Virus record (IMG/VR): IMGVR_UViG_3300012964_000032
Location: 1-34,049 of that record
DNA length: 34,049 bases
From: a virus
Direction: 5' to 3' (one strand)
The position numbers were made by a program, and so were the translations under genes. Below the pieces are notes generated by a model, which saw nothing but the letters and a program-made list of their open reading frames with translations, had not been told where the DNA came from and ran no database searches. Shown in pieces: positions 20,163 to 28,140 of this stretch. Position 1 is the first letter of the stretch. Every line of letters starts with the position of its first letter.

Positions 20163-20387
20163 ATGGAGATTCTTGAACGAGCGAAAGGCGATTCAGGCGA
20201 TATAGTTTCGCCTTTTGCAGACGAGAAGGAACTCAAAGAAGAAGTAAATCGGCGGACGGCCAGGGCGGGTTATACGACCCGTCTTGGCGAGCCGCCTTAT
20301 CGCACGAAGATTATGAACAATGGTTTTGGTGAAAGTAAATTGAATGTATGGCCGCGCGACGAGCACGGCAATTTGATAGGAGATTAA
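20163..20387 (+). CDS. Hypothetical structural-region protein
   Basis: A 74-residue charged protein (MEILERAKGDSGDIVSPF, then EVNRRTARAGYTTRLGEPPY), ending NVWPRDEHGNLIGD. The ribosome site is weak (GGAACTGTTTTTT). No family recognised; tight spacing with its neighbours indicates an operon gene, possibly a minor head protein. Confidence 0.6.
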   Translation: MEILERAKGDSGDIVSPFADEKELKEEVNRRTARAGYTTRLGEPPYRTKIMNNGFGESKLNVWPRDEHGNLIGD

Positions 20388-20390
20388 TTT

Positions 20391-20702
20391 ATGGCAGTAG
20401 CAACAGCTAATCAAACGCTTCATGGATTTGTTTATTACCTCAAACACAATCCTTTTAAATCAATTGAAGCTGGTTTTACTCACGCCGATTTGGACGCGAT
20501 GCTGACGGCTTATATAGCGGTAAATGCTTCGGACGCTACATTGACGGCGGACCCTTTGAGCTATGGTGCGACGCAGGATTTCCCCAAACGTGATACGACC
20601 GGCGCAGGCCGGGCGGACGGGGCGGGAGTGTCCTGTACTACGCCGTCAACAACGGTAACGGACCAGGCTTATTATCCTGACCAGCATTACGGAGGTTATT
20701 GA
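20391..20702 (+). CDS. Hypothetical structural-region protein
   Basis: A 103-residue protein with a folded-looking N-terminal half (QTLHGFVYYLKHNPFKSIEAG) and a Gly/Thr/Asp-rich second half ending YYPDQHYGGY. GATAGGAGATTAATTT precedes the ATG. It carries GGAGG for the following gene in its last codons. Unknown; likely virion-associated by location. Confidence 0.6.
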   Translation: MAVATANQTLHGFVYYLKHNPFKSIEAGFTHADLDAMLTAYIAVNASDATLTADPLSYGATQDFPKRDTTGAGRADGAGVSCTTPSTTVTDQAYYPDQHYGGY

Positions 20703-20704
20703 AA

Positions 20705-21082
20705 ATGGCACTTGATGCAATTAGTACACCGACAATAGTTGACGAGATACCTTTCAAGGGCAGGAGTTTATGGGCGATTAACGGTTATGATACCGATGCT
20801 TCGACCGCCATTGACATTAAGGATGCCCCCGGGGCGGGTAAGTCCCTATACATTACTTCCGTGATTATTACCTGCAACGATGCCGACGCCTATCCCCAGT
20901 TACAGGACGGAGATGCCACTATTTTATTCGGCAGGTTTTTCACTACGGCAACGGATTCCCTTAGTCTTGTTAAAGAGTTTAAGCGCCCTATTAAGGTCGC
21001 AACGAACAAGTCTATCGCGTTAAAGGCTGCGGCGGGCGGTAATGTATCTATCTGGATGGAAGGTGCAACGGCGGATGATTGA
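20705..21082 (+). CDS. Small beta-rich structural protein
   Basis: A 125-residue protein of alternating strands (SLWAINGYDTDASTAIDIKD, SLYITSVIITCNDADAYPQL, KSIALKAAAGGNVSIWMEG). The jelly-roll-like pattern and hydrophobic strand spacing recall small phage decoration or baseplate proteins; the 22090-22476 product has a similar style. I use ATG 20705, nine bases after GGAGG, rather than the upstream TTG. Confidence 0.6.
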   Translation: MALDAISTPTIVDEIPFKGRSLWAINGYDTDASTAIDIKDAPGAGKSLYITSVIITCNDADAYPQLQDGDATILFGRFFTTATDSLSLVKEFKRPIKVATNKSIALKAAAGGNVSIWMEGATADD

Positions 21083-21099
21083 TTGAAAGGAGATTAATT

Positions 21100-21279
21100 A
21101 TGGCCCTTAACTGTGAGTTCGAAGTGGGACCTGACTGCATTGTTTTTATTACCCGGTCCAACGGCGACAGGATTGAACTGAAGGGTTTTGACCTTGACGC
21201 CGAAAACGCCGCAAATCTGGCAACAATGATAAATGAGGGAATGAATGTAAAAGTCGAATTAAAGGAAATAGAAACATGA
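21100..21279 (+). CDS. Hypothetical small protein
   Basis: A 59-residue acidic protein of strands and one helix (MALNCEFEVGPDCIVFI, then LDAENAANLATMINEGMNV). AAAGGAGATTAATT before ATG 21100 fixes this start. It overlaps tail tubular protein A by ATGA. Function unknown. Confidence 0.6.
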   Translation: MALNCEFEVGPDCIVFITRSNGDRIELKGFDLDAENAANLATMINEGMNVKVELKEIET

Positions 21280-22076
21280 GTCTTACGGAAACCGAAGTCG
21301 AAATCTGCAATCAGGCTCTCGGTAAGTTCGGCTCGGAGTCGATGGACTACGACGTTCAGACGACCAACGTGGCCCTGAAGTGTATTCAGCATTACGAGCA
21401 GACGCGAGACGCCCTCCAGAGAAGGTACAGGTGGAACTTCTTATCGAAAAGAATTGTCCTGGTTGGTGACTGGGAAACCGGTAAAAAATATACTACGGAC
21501 CATTACGCCTGGGAAGATGAAATTCTTTATAAGTGCAATACAGCGCATACATCGACAACCTTCAATTCGAATTACGTCTATGACGGGGACGATATTGTCT
21601 ATGACGGGGATGATCTTGACGTTGACGATTTGGTGGTCGATTCGGACGTGACATTCAACTGGACGATGGTTTTGGAAGTTGATTACACGCCGGACTTCTA
21701 CTGGAATTACAAATACCAGCTTCCCGCCGACTTTCTGAGACTGAAGCCCGAATATCTTCACGGTTATTACGGTGTTCATTTCAAGATTGAGGGCGATTAC
21801 ATTCTCTGCGATGAGACGGAGATTAATCTTCATTACATAGCGAAAGTCACTGACCCCGATGACTTCGACCAGTTGTTTACGGAAGTCCTGATTCTGGAGT
21901 TGGCCTTGAAACTGCTTTATCCCATTGCAGGAACGAATACTCAGGACATTAAGCTGGAACTTCAGAGGGAGCGTATGGAGGCGATAAAAGGCGCGATGGC
22001 TGTCTGTGAATCTGAAACGAACCAGACCGGTCATTCCGACTGGAATGAGGCAAGGTCTGGTTCAGGAATCTTATAG
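21276..22076 (+). CDS. Tail tubular protein A, T7 gp11-like
   Basis: A 266-residue adaptor that joins the portal to the nozzle in short-tailed phages. The start, TETEVEICNQALGKFG, then CIQHYEQTRDALQRRYRWNF and YKYQLPADFLRLKPEY, are typical of the gp11 family, as is the C-terminal helix region (ILELALKLLYPIAG). An acidic insertion at about residues 98-124 contains tandem VYDGDD repeats not expected in the family. Normal family length is near 200, so the insertion accounts for much of the extra size. Confidence 0.85.
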   Translation: MSLTETEVEICNQALGKFGSESMDYDVQTTNVALKCIQHYEQTRDALQRRYRWNFLSKRIVLVGDWETGKKYTTDHYAWEDEILYKCNTAHTSTTFNSNYVYDGDDIVYDGDDLDVDDLVVDSDVTFNWTMVLEVDYTPDFYWNYKYQLPADFLRLKPEYLHGYYGVHFKIEGDYILCDETEINLHYIAKVTDPDDFDQLFTEVLILELALKLLYPIAGTNTQDIKLELQRERMEAIKGAMAVCESETNQTGHSDWNEARSGSGIL

Positions 22077-22089
22077 AAAGGATTGATTT

Positions 22090-22476
22090 ATGAGTGTTGA
22101 TATTAAAACTGTGGCGATGAAACTGTTATCTTCGACTACCGTTTCTTTTGCTGCTGCTGCGGCAACGACCCTTTATACCGTGCCTGCGGGATTCAGGTGT
22201 GTTTTGAGCCACGCGGACGTTGTTGCGGGCGCGGACGCGGGCACTTCTACTGTGACTATCGGACGATCTACGGCCCTGACGGACTTTTTGGGTACGCAGA
22301 CCCTGTCCAACCTGGACGCGGCCTACGACAAGGTGACTTTGCAGCCCATTCCCAACGCCACACCCGTCAAGCAGAAGTCTTACGCGGCTGCGGTGGTAAT
22401 CCAGATGGACGTTACGAGCGCTGCAGGCGGGGCGACTAATACTGTGTATCTTTTCGGTTATCTCTATGCGGTATGA
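22090..22476 (+). CDS. Small beta-rich structural protein
   Basis: A 128-residue Ala/Thr/Val-rich protein with strands (TTLYTVPAGFRCVLSHADVV, GTSTVTIGRSTALTDFLG, NTVYLFGYLYAV). The TLYTVPAGF motif is common in phage decoration and tail-spike accessory proteins. AGAAAGGATTGATTT precedes the ATG. Likely a virion protein; exact position unknown. Confidence 0.6.
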   Translation: MSVDIKTVAMKLLSSTTVSFAAAAATTLYTVPAGFRCVLSHADVVAGADAGTSTVTIGRSTALTDFLGTQTLSNLDAAYDKVTLQPIPNATPVKQKSYAAAVVIQMDVTSAAGGATNTVYLFGYLYAV

Positions 22477-22478
22477 GG

Positions 22479-22505
22479 AAAGACTTCTTCATAAAGAAGG
22501 TCTTT
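22479..22505 (+). terminator. Hairpin downstream of 22090 gene
   Basis: AAAGACTTCTT pairs with AAGAAGGTCTTT, an 11-pair stem with one bulged G and a CATA loop. It lacks a long T-run, so it may attenuate transcription or stabilise the mRNA end rather than terminate. The rest of the 22477-22585 gap holds a DnaA box and no ORF. Confidence 0.4.
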
Positions 22506-22537
22506 ATGGAAATATTAAAGACTTAAATAACGGTCAT

Positions 22538-22546
22538 TGTGGATAA
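22538..22546 (-). promoter_or_regulatory. Third perfect DnaA box
   Basis: TGTGGATAA, the reverse complement of TTATCCACA, lies in the gap after the 22479-22505 hairpin. GATAATAGGCA (22542-22552) is also found at 10620-10630 beside the paired DnaA boxes. A single box may be chance, but the shared 11-mer makes it notable. Confidence 0.35.
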
Positions 22547-22585
22547 TAGGCAAAGAATAGAACTGAAATTCATATAGGGGATAAA

Positions 22586-22852
22586 ATGTCACTTACAGAC
22601 AAACTTGATATTGCATACGCCGAATTGACACAGGCACAAAAGGTAGCAAAGGCGAGGGCTTTAATTCAGCCGGTTAGAGAAGATGTTCTCCGTGTTAATA
22701 CCGAACTACAGGCACTTGCCGATAGTGGCACGTTCAATACAGTTGATGTTGATATTAAGGCGGCTCTTGTTGCTGCATGGAACGTAGTTAAGGCGGCAAA
22801 GACCGGATTTGAGAATGTCACCGTAAAAGAGTTGCTCGATTGGCGGCCATAA
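22586..22852 (+). CDS. Hypothetical helical protein
   Basis: An 88-residue all-helical protein (DKLDIAYAELTQAQKVAKAR, VLRVNTELQALADSG, VVKAAKTGFENVTVKELLDW). ATAGGGGATAAA precedes the ATG. It ends one base before the fibre-like gene, so it may be a chaperone or minor component for that protein. No family recognised. Confidence 0.6.
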   Translation: MSLTDKLDIAYAELTQAQKVAKARALIQPVREDVLRVNTELQALADSGTFNTVDVDIKAALVAAWNVVKAAKTGFENVTVKELLDWRP

Positions 22853-22853
22853 T

Positions 22854-25268
22854 ATGCCTGGTACATTCGCATACACTGTAGCAACAAACAAGATAGTCGT
22901 TACTGATGGTACATCCGGTGCGCCTGCCACGTTCAATGATATGTACACGGCAGACCAAGCGGGTACGGGGACTATCCTGAATGTCGCGGAGAATGGTGCG
23001 GCTGCCGTCACTCTCGATTACCAGATACGACCGACGCATTCTAAAGCCTTGATAATCAAATGTATCGTTACCTTAAAGACGGCGGAGGCTGATTATATCT
23101 TCATTACCGGAACTGATGCGTGGGACGCCGCCCAGACTGAATCTCTCGATGTTACGGCAGGCAACGGCACTTATACCACGACCAAACGATTCAAGACAAT
23201 TACGAATCTTGATTGTTCTGATAATGCCGCAGGTGGCGGTACGGTCTGGGCGGACGGGAAAATCGCCGTTACACAGGACATCTGGGGAGTAGTTTGGGAG
23301 ATTGTAGCTGACGCTGAGTATAAGATTGACTGCAATGTTGACTTTGGCGATGGAGTGACGGCGACATATTTTACAAGCAAGAACGAATTAGTTTATTTTG
23401 CCGACGATATTGATATTCTCGTGACGGCTAACGCAACACTGAAATTGGGAGAAAGCAATGGAGATTATAGTCGCAACGGGTCAATGTGGAGTTTGCATCT
23501 TTCATCTACTCCAAAGACAATTTCCAACACGAACGGCACAATAATTCTATATGCTTCGTTTCTGAAATTCAGGTCGAATGTTCTTGTTCGTAGTTACGCC
23601 AACTGCACAATCAATAAATCTCAAATTGATATGTCCTATGATATTTTTGGGGGTGACATTATCTCATGGTCGTTTCGAGATGGAAATATAAATCTGGAGA
23701 GTTTTTATATATGTAATACAGGTTCACTTGCTTTTTCAGTATCTCCTATTTCTGCAAACAATATTCATATTCACGACACGAAGTATGGTTTGGAATTCGA
23801 TACTGGTAATGTTACTGTTTCTAAATTACTAATAACGGATGCTTCTACAGAAGAATGTCGCGGTTATCTCACAGATAGTATCATTACAGACCCCGTGATT
23901 ATTCCAACATTGATAGGAATGTATGATTCTGGAGATTCACTCACAGTAAGATATACGACGAATATCCACGTAGCTGATGAAGATGGAAATGATTTGGCAG
24001 GAGTTACGGTTGCCTGTGTTGATAAAGATGATACGGCAGTTTTCAGTGTAGTAACTGATGCTAACGGTGACATTGCAGAACAAACGATAAATTATAAGAA
24101 ATGGGCAGGAACGGACGAAACGCTCACCGAATATAGTCCGCATAAATTTACATTAACATACGGTTCGGAGACACAAGACATAGAAGCTATCACCGTTGAC
24201 CATCCTATTGTATGGCATCTGGAATTTCCTTCTTACACGACATTAGGAACTCAAGTTGCGGCGATTTATAACAAATTGCCAACGAATTACATTATGGGTA
24301 GTAGTAACGTAAATGACCAAGATACAGTTATTCATACTGGTACTGTCCCTGATGATAATTCAACTGCAAACAGTATTAACTTAGCTGCTTCGGCATCTGC
24401 AACGAATGATATTTATAATGAGAATCTTGTTATTATTATTAGTGGTACTGGTTCTGGACAGGCAAGACTTATTACTGATTATTTCGGTGGCTTAAAAGCA
24501 GCGGCCATTAGAAATTCCTGGGTAATTACTCCTGACCATACGAGCGTCTATCGAATATATCCATTCAGCGGTATTTTATACGCCAATACCGGGGTATGCA
24601 ACGGCGGGGCGGCAGATTCAATTACATTACGAACTCCTGCTCCTGCAACGGCAGACTTATACAATGGTCATACAATTTATATAAGCGGCGGGACAGGAGT
24701 AGGCCAGGCACGATTGATAACAGATTACTCAGCGGGATTGGTAGCTACAATTAGTCCTAACTGGGATATTACACCTGTTGTCAATGATAGCGTATATATC
24801 GTTCTTCCGATTGGTATTGGAAATGTATATGCAGATGTAACTGCTATAAAAACTGTTACGGATGTCATACCAAACGCCGGTGCATTAACTGATATAGATA
24901 CCGGAGTTAATAATATCGAAACGGCAGTAATTACCAATGCGGCAGGAACGGATATAGCGGCTGATATTATAGCTTTACAGACAGATGTAACTACAATTGA
25001 CGGTAAGGCAGACGTGATTCAGGAGCGGACGGACAATCTGCCTGATGACCCCGCCGACCAGAGCGAGGTCGAGACTGCCATAACTGCCGCCCAGACGGCG
25101 ATAGTTGATGAGGTCGATGCCAACGAGGCTAAAATCGATATTATAGATACCAACGTAGATACGATACTTACCCTGGAAGGAACAGTCGTCAACGTCTATT
25201 CAGCGACGGGAACGGCCAAGAAGAAGATTACAGGGGGAATGGCTCAGGGCTACGTAGAGGAAGATTAA
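22854..25268 (+). CDS. Large fibre/spike-like virion protein
   Basis: An 804-residue multidomain protein. Residues 1-150 form a beta-rich head domain; about 150-345 look like a right-handed beta-helix with short repetitive strands; about 368-458 form an Ig-like or carboxypeptidase-regulatory-like domain (NIHVADEDGNDLAGVTVACV). Two related modules follow (about 518-570 and 601-653), each with SGTGxGQARLITDY then W-IT. The C-terminal 100 residues are helical, with IDIIDTNVDTI coiled-coil-like stretches. Such architecture suits a host-recognition fibre or spike between tail adaptor and nozzle genes. Carbohydrate binding is plausible; no enzymatic site is recognised. Confidence 0.7.
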   Translation: MPGTFAYTVATNKIVVTDGTSGAPATFNDMYTADQAGTGTILNVAENGAAAVTLDYQIRPTHSKALIIKCIVTLKTAEADYIFITGTDAWDAAQTESLDVTAGNGTYTTTKRFKTITNLDCSDNAAGGGTVWADGKIAVTQDIWGVVWEIVADAEYKIDCNVDFGDGVTATYFTSKNELVYFADDIDILVTANATLKLGESNGDYSRNGSMWSLHLSSTPKTISNTNGTIILYASFLKFRSNVLVRSYANCTINKSQIDMSYDIFGGDIISWSFRDGNINLESFYICNTGSLAFSVSPISANNIHIHDTKYGLEFDTGNVTVSKLLITDASTEECRGYLTDSIITDPVIIPTLIGMYDSGDSLTVRYTTNIHVADEDGNDLAGVTVACVDKDDTAVFSVVTDANGDIAEQTINYKKWAGTDETLTEYSPHKFTLTYGSETQDIEAITVDHPIVWHLEFPSYTTLGTQVAAIYNKLPTNYIMGSSNVNDQDTVIHTGTVPDDNSTANSINLAASASATNDIYNENLVIIISGTGSGQARLITDYFGGLKAAAIRNSWVITPDHTSVYRIYPFSGILYANTGVCNGGAADSITLRTPAPATADLYNGHTIYISGGTGVGQARLITDYSAGLVATISPNWDITPVVNDSVYIVLPIGIGNVYADVTAIKTVTDVIPNAGALTDIDTGVNNIETAVITNAAGTDIAADIIALQTDVTTIDGKADVIQERTDNLPDDPADQSEVETAITAAQTAIVDEVDANEAKIDIIDTNVDTILTLEGTVVNVYSATGTAKKKITGGMAQGYVEED

Positions 25269-27607
25269 TGCCTAATATACCGATACTTTTGTTCTCGAAG
25301 GGAGAAGTGACTCCTTTGATAGACGCAAGGAACGATACGGAGGTCTATCAGGCCGCCTGCCGTCATTTAGAGAACTTCATAGCGCGGATGTACGGCGACG
25401 CCGAAAGGAGGCCGGGCACTAAGTACATCGCCGGCATGAGAGATTCGGATGATAGTGAGACCGTGGCCGGTGTGTCTAAGGCGTTGTTAGTTCCCTTCAT
25501 TTATTCTGAGGACGTTGCGTATCTTCTGGAGTTCACTCAGTATCATATCAGGGTCTTTTATGACGACACTCTTTTGGATTCTCTTGCAAGCCCTTATCTT
25601 GAAACAGACCTGTTCGACCTTCAATTCAAACAGTTGGGGGACGTTATATGGATAACTCACAATGATTATGCCCAGAGGAAATTCTTGAGGGTAAGCACAT
25701 CTTATTTCGCCCTTGAGCCGATAAATTTTGAAAAAGGCCCGTTTATGACTCGTAACGACCTCGCCGTGGGGGATGGTATTACGATGAAGAACAGCGGGAA
25801 CTGGTCAGGCGTTACCGATGACCAGACTGATACGGGTTGTACGATGGACGCCAGTAGTGAGTATTCCACGGCCTACGCCGCCGAGAAGGCAGTTGATGAC
25901 CTATTTACAACCAAATGGCAGTCGAGCGGAGCGACCAACCAGTGGATAAGCTGTTACTGGTCGGGGGGAAAGGCGATAAAGCAGGTAAGATTCCTCTGTG
26001 CCGTTGCTACTCCTTATAGTAATTATAACGCCAAGCACGTTAAAATCCAGAGGAGCGATAACGGCACGGACTGGACAAAATGCTCGATTAACGCCTGGTA
26101 CGGTAATTGCGCGGCTTACAATACCGATGAGGCACTGTTGGACAATATGCACCGCTCCCAGGAGTGGGTAAGGTTCGGTCTTAATAATTCCACCTCTTAC
26201 AATTACTGGCGGATATACGTGACCGACGTTTACGACCGTATGCAGGACGATTATTATGTGGACAAGGTTGCTATTACCGAATTGGAGATGTCAACGGACG
26301 CCGCGAGCACGGAAAACTTTACCCTTACCTGTTCGGCTGATTATTTCAGCGCGGACCACGTCGGAACTCTTTTCAGTCTTACCCAGGTCAGGGTAAATAC
26401 GGAAGTGACGATAACCAAGGCTGCTACAGTAACAGACGAATATTCGGACGAGCTGCTCGTGGAGGGTCAGTTCAATATCGACGCCAACTGCTCCACGGGC
26501 GCGTGGACGGGAACGCTTTTGATAGAGAGAAAAATAGATGTGGAGGGCACATGGGAAACTTACCGGACTTATAAATCTAACAATCTCAATAGGGTCATTC
26601 AATTTTCAGGTGTTGAGGAGGATATAAACTGTTATTACAGGATACATATTGAGAGTTTGACTTTGGGTACTTTATGGGCGGCAATTTCCGTTATGGATAG
26701 TACGCAGACGGGAATATGCAAAGTCGTTAAATACGTCAGTACTACCCAGGTCGAAATTGACATTCTGAAAGACTTCGCATCAACTGAGGAAACTACCAAG
26801 TGGGCGGAAGGGGCATGGAGTACGATTCGCGGTTATCCCATCAGCATCACTTTTATCGAAGGCCGGTGCGTTTACGGCGGGATGAAGTCTTTGGCGAACG
26901 ATACGAAGCTCGCTACGGTATGGCTTTCAGCCGTCGATGATTACGAGGATTTCGACGAAGGCGTGAAGGGCGGGGACGCCTTCTCTTTGACTATTCCCAC
27001 GACCGAAACTCTTTCGTGGGTTGAAGCAATGGACAATTTGATTATTGCCACTGAGGGCGATACGTGGTTTGTAAGGTCGAGCAAGATGGACACGCCTTTA
27101 GTACCCGATCCCCCGCCTATTGTCAGGCAACAGTCGGGATATGGTTGCGATCCGATTCGTCCGGTGGACGGCGGGAAGGCATTGCTTTATATATCAGGCA
27201 GGCAGTTGAGAGAACTTGCTTATGACCGTGAAGCGTCTCAGTTTGACGCCGATATGACGGCTCTTGCTGAGCATTTTACGGCCTCCCCGATAGTCCAGAT
27301 GGCGATGCAGTACGATCCTGAGATGATTCTGTGGTGTGTTCACAACAACGGTGATTTCAGTGCGTTTGTCTATGACAGGGAAAACAACGTGACCGCATGG
27401 TGCTGGATAGTCATGGCGGGGGATGTTCAGAGCGTTTGCGTCCTTCCTCACAGCGACCAGGGCGATGACGTTTATATCACGATTAACCGTACTATTACCG
27501 GAAAGACTGTCGTTGACGGAGAAGATACGGTTTATGACGGGGACGAGATTGTGACTGATAAACTTTATCCTATTTATATCGAGAAATTCGCACAAAGGTT
27601 CGAATGA
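25268..27607 (+). CDS. Tail nozzle (tubular protein B, T7 gp12-like) with F5/8C-type insert
   Basis: A 779-residue nozzle protein capping the short tail. The start, PILLFSKGEVTPLIDARNDTEVYQAACRH (shown in part: FSKGEVTPLIDAR), ENFIARMYGDAERRPGTKYI, and the later VWLSAVDDYEDFDEG and RQLRELAYD segments are diagnostic of the family. Residues about 185-342 form an inserted discoidin/F5-8C-like domain (SEYSTAYAAEKAVDD, KWQS, VRFGLNNSTSYNYWRIYVTD), a sugar-binding fold. The protein ends at IEKFAQRFE, where homologues I recall continue into the domain encoded by the next gene. Start overlaps the previous stop by one base. Confidence 0.85.
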   Translation: MPNIPILLFSKGEVTPLIDARNDTEVYQAACRHLENFIARMYGDAERRPGTKYIAGMRDSDDSETVAGVSKALLVPFIYSEDVAYLLEFTQYHIRVFYDDTLLDSLASPYLETDLFDLQFKQLGDVIWITHNDYAQRKFLRVSTSYFALEPINFEKGPFMTRNDLAVGDGITMKNSGNWSGVTDDQTDTGCTMDASSEYSTAYAAEKAVDDLFTTKWQSSGATNQWISCYWSGGKAIKQVRFLCAVATPYSNYNAKHVKIQRSDNGTDWTKCSINAWYGNCAAYNTDEALLDNMHRSQEWVRFGLNNSTSYNYWRIYVTDVYDRMQDDYYVDKVAITELEMSTDAASTENFTLTCSADYFSADHVGTLFSLTQVRVNTEVTITKAATVTDEYSDELLVEGQFNIDANCSTGAWTGTLLIERKIDVEGTWETYRTYKSNNLNRVIQFSGVEEDINCYYRIHIESLTLGTLWAAISVMDSTQTGICKVVKYVSTTQVEIDILKDFASTEETTKWAEGAWSTIRGYPISITFIEGRCVYGGMKSLANDTKLATVWLSAVDDYEDFDEGVKGGDAFSLTIPTTETLSWVEAMDNLIIATEGDTWFVRSSKMDTPLVPDPPPIVRQQSGYGCDPIRPVDGGKALLYISGRQLRELAYDREASQFDADMTALAEHFTASPIVQMAMQYDPEMILWCVHNNGDFSAFVYDRENNVTAWCWIVMAGDVQSVCVLPHSDQGDDVYITINRTITGKTVVDGEDTVYDGDEIVTDKLYPIYIEKFAQRFE

Positions 27608-28140
27608 ACAGAGAAGATGCATATTTTGTTGATTGCGGAGTGGTTTATGACGGTGTGGCGACCACGACTATAAGTGGTCTTACGCACCTTCTTGGCGAGA
27701 CGGTAACGATTCTTGCCGATGGCGAGGTTATAGACGACCAGGTAGTTTCGGACACAGGGACGATTACTTTGACGACCGCAGCGAGCCTGGTTCATGTCGG
27801 ACTGGCTTTTACTTCCAAACTTGAGCCTATGAAGCCGGTCATAGAGACGCGGATGGGTAGCTCGGCGGCTTCGATAGTCGCCTGTCACGATATGGGTATT
27901 TCGTTTCATAACACGTCCGGGGTTCAGTACGGGACTTCGGACGATGAATTGTATGATATAGACTTCGATGACGTTCGATGGGAAAATACCTGCGAGAAGG
28001 ACGACTTATTTACAGGTGTTGTAAGGGTATCAGTGAATGGCGGTTTCAGTCTTGATAATCCTCTTATTATAAGCACAGACGAGCCTTTGCCGTGTACCGT
28101 GAGGGCTTTAATACCGGCGGTGAATGTGACGGGAAGATGA
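27604..28140 (+). CDS. Detached nozzle C-terminal domain protein, copy 1
   Basis: A 178-residue protein beginning MNREDAYFVDCGVVYDG, then HLLGETVTILADGEVIDDQV and EKDDLFTGVVRVSVNGGFS. In gp12-like proteins as I know them this domain follows directly after the IEKFAQRF-type segment, so here the nozzle appears to be split at an ATGA junction. AAAGG six bases upstream allows independent initiation. It probably assembles with the truncated nozzle. A paralogue with an inserted propeller follows. Confidence 0.75.
   Translation: MNREDAYFVDCGVVYDGVATTTISGLTHLLGETVTILADGEVIDDQVVSDTGTITLTTAASLVHVGLAFTSKLEPMKPVIETRMGSSAASIVACHDMGISFHNTSGVQYGTSDDELYDIDFDDVRWENTCEKDDLFTGVVRVSVNGGFSLDNPLIISTDEPLPCTVRALIPAVNVTGR

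Noticed and set aside
21441-22034. Long minus-strand frames opposite structural genes (for example opposite tail adaptor and portal)
   Set aside because: They mirror the codon bias of the real plus-strand genes, lack ribosome sites and show no protein-family features.
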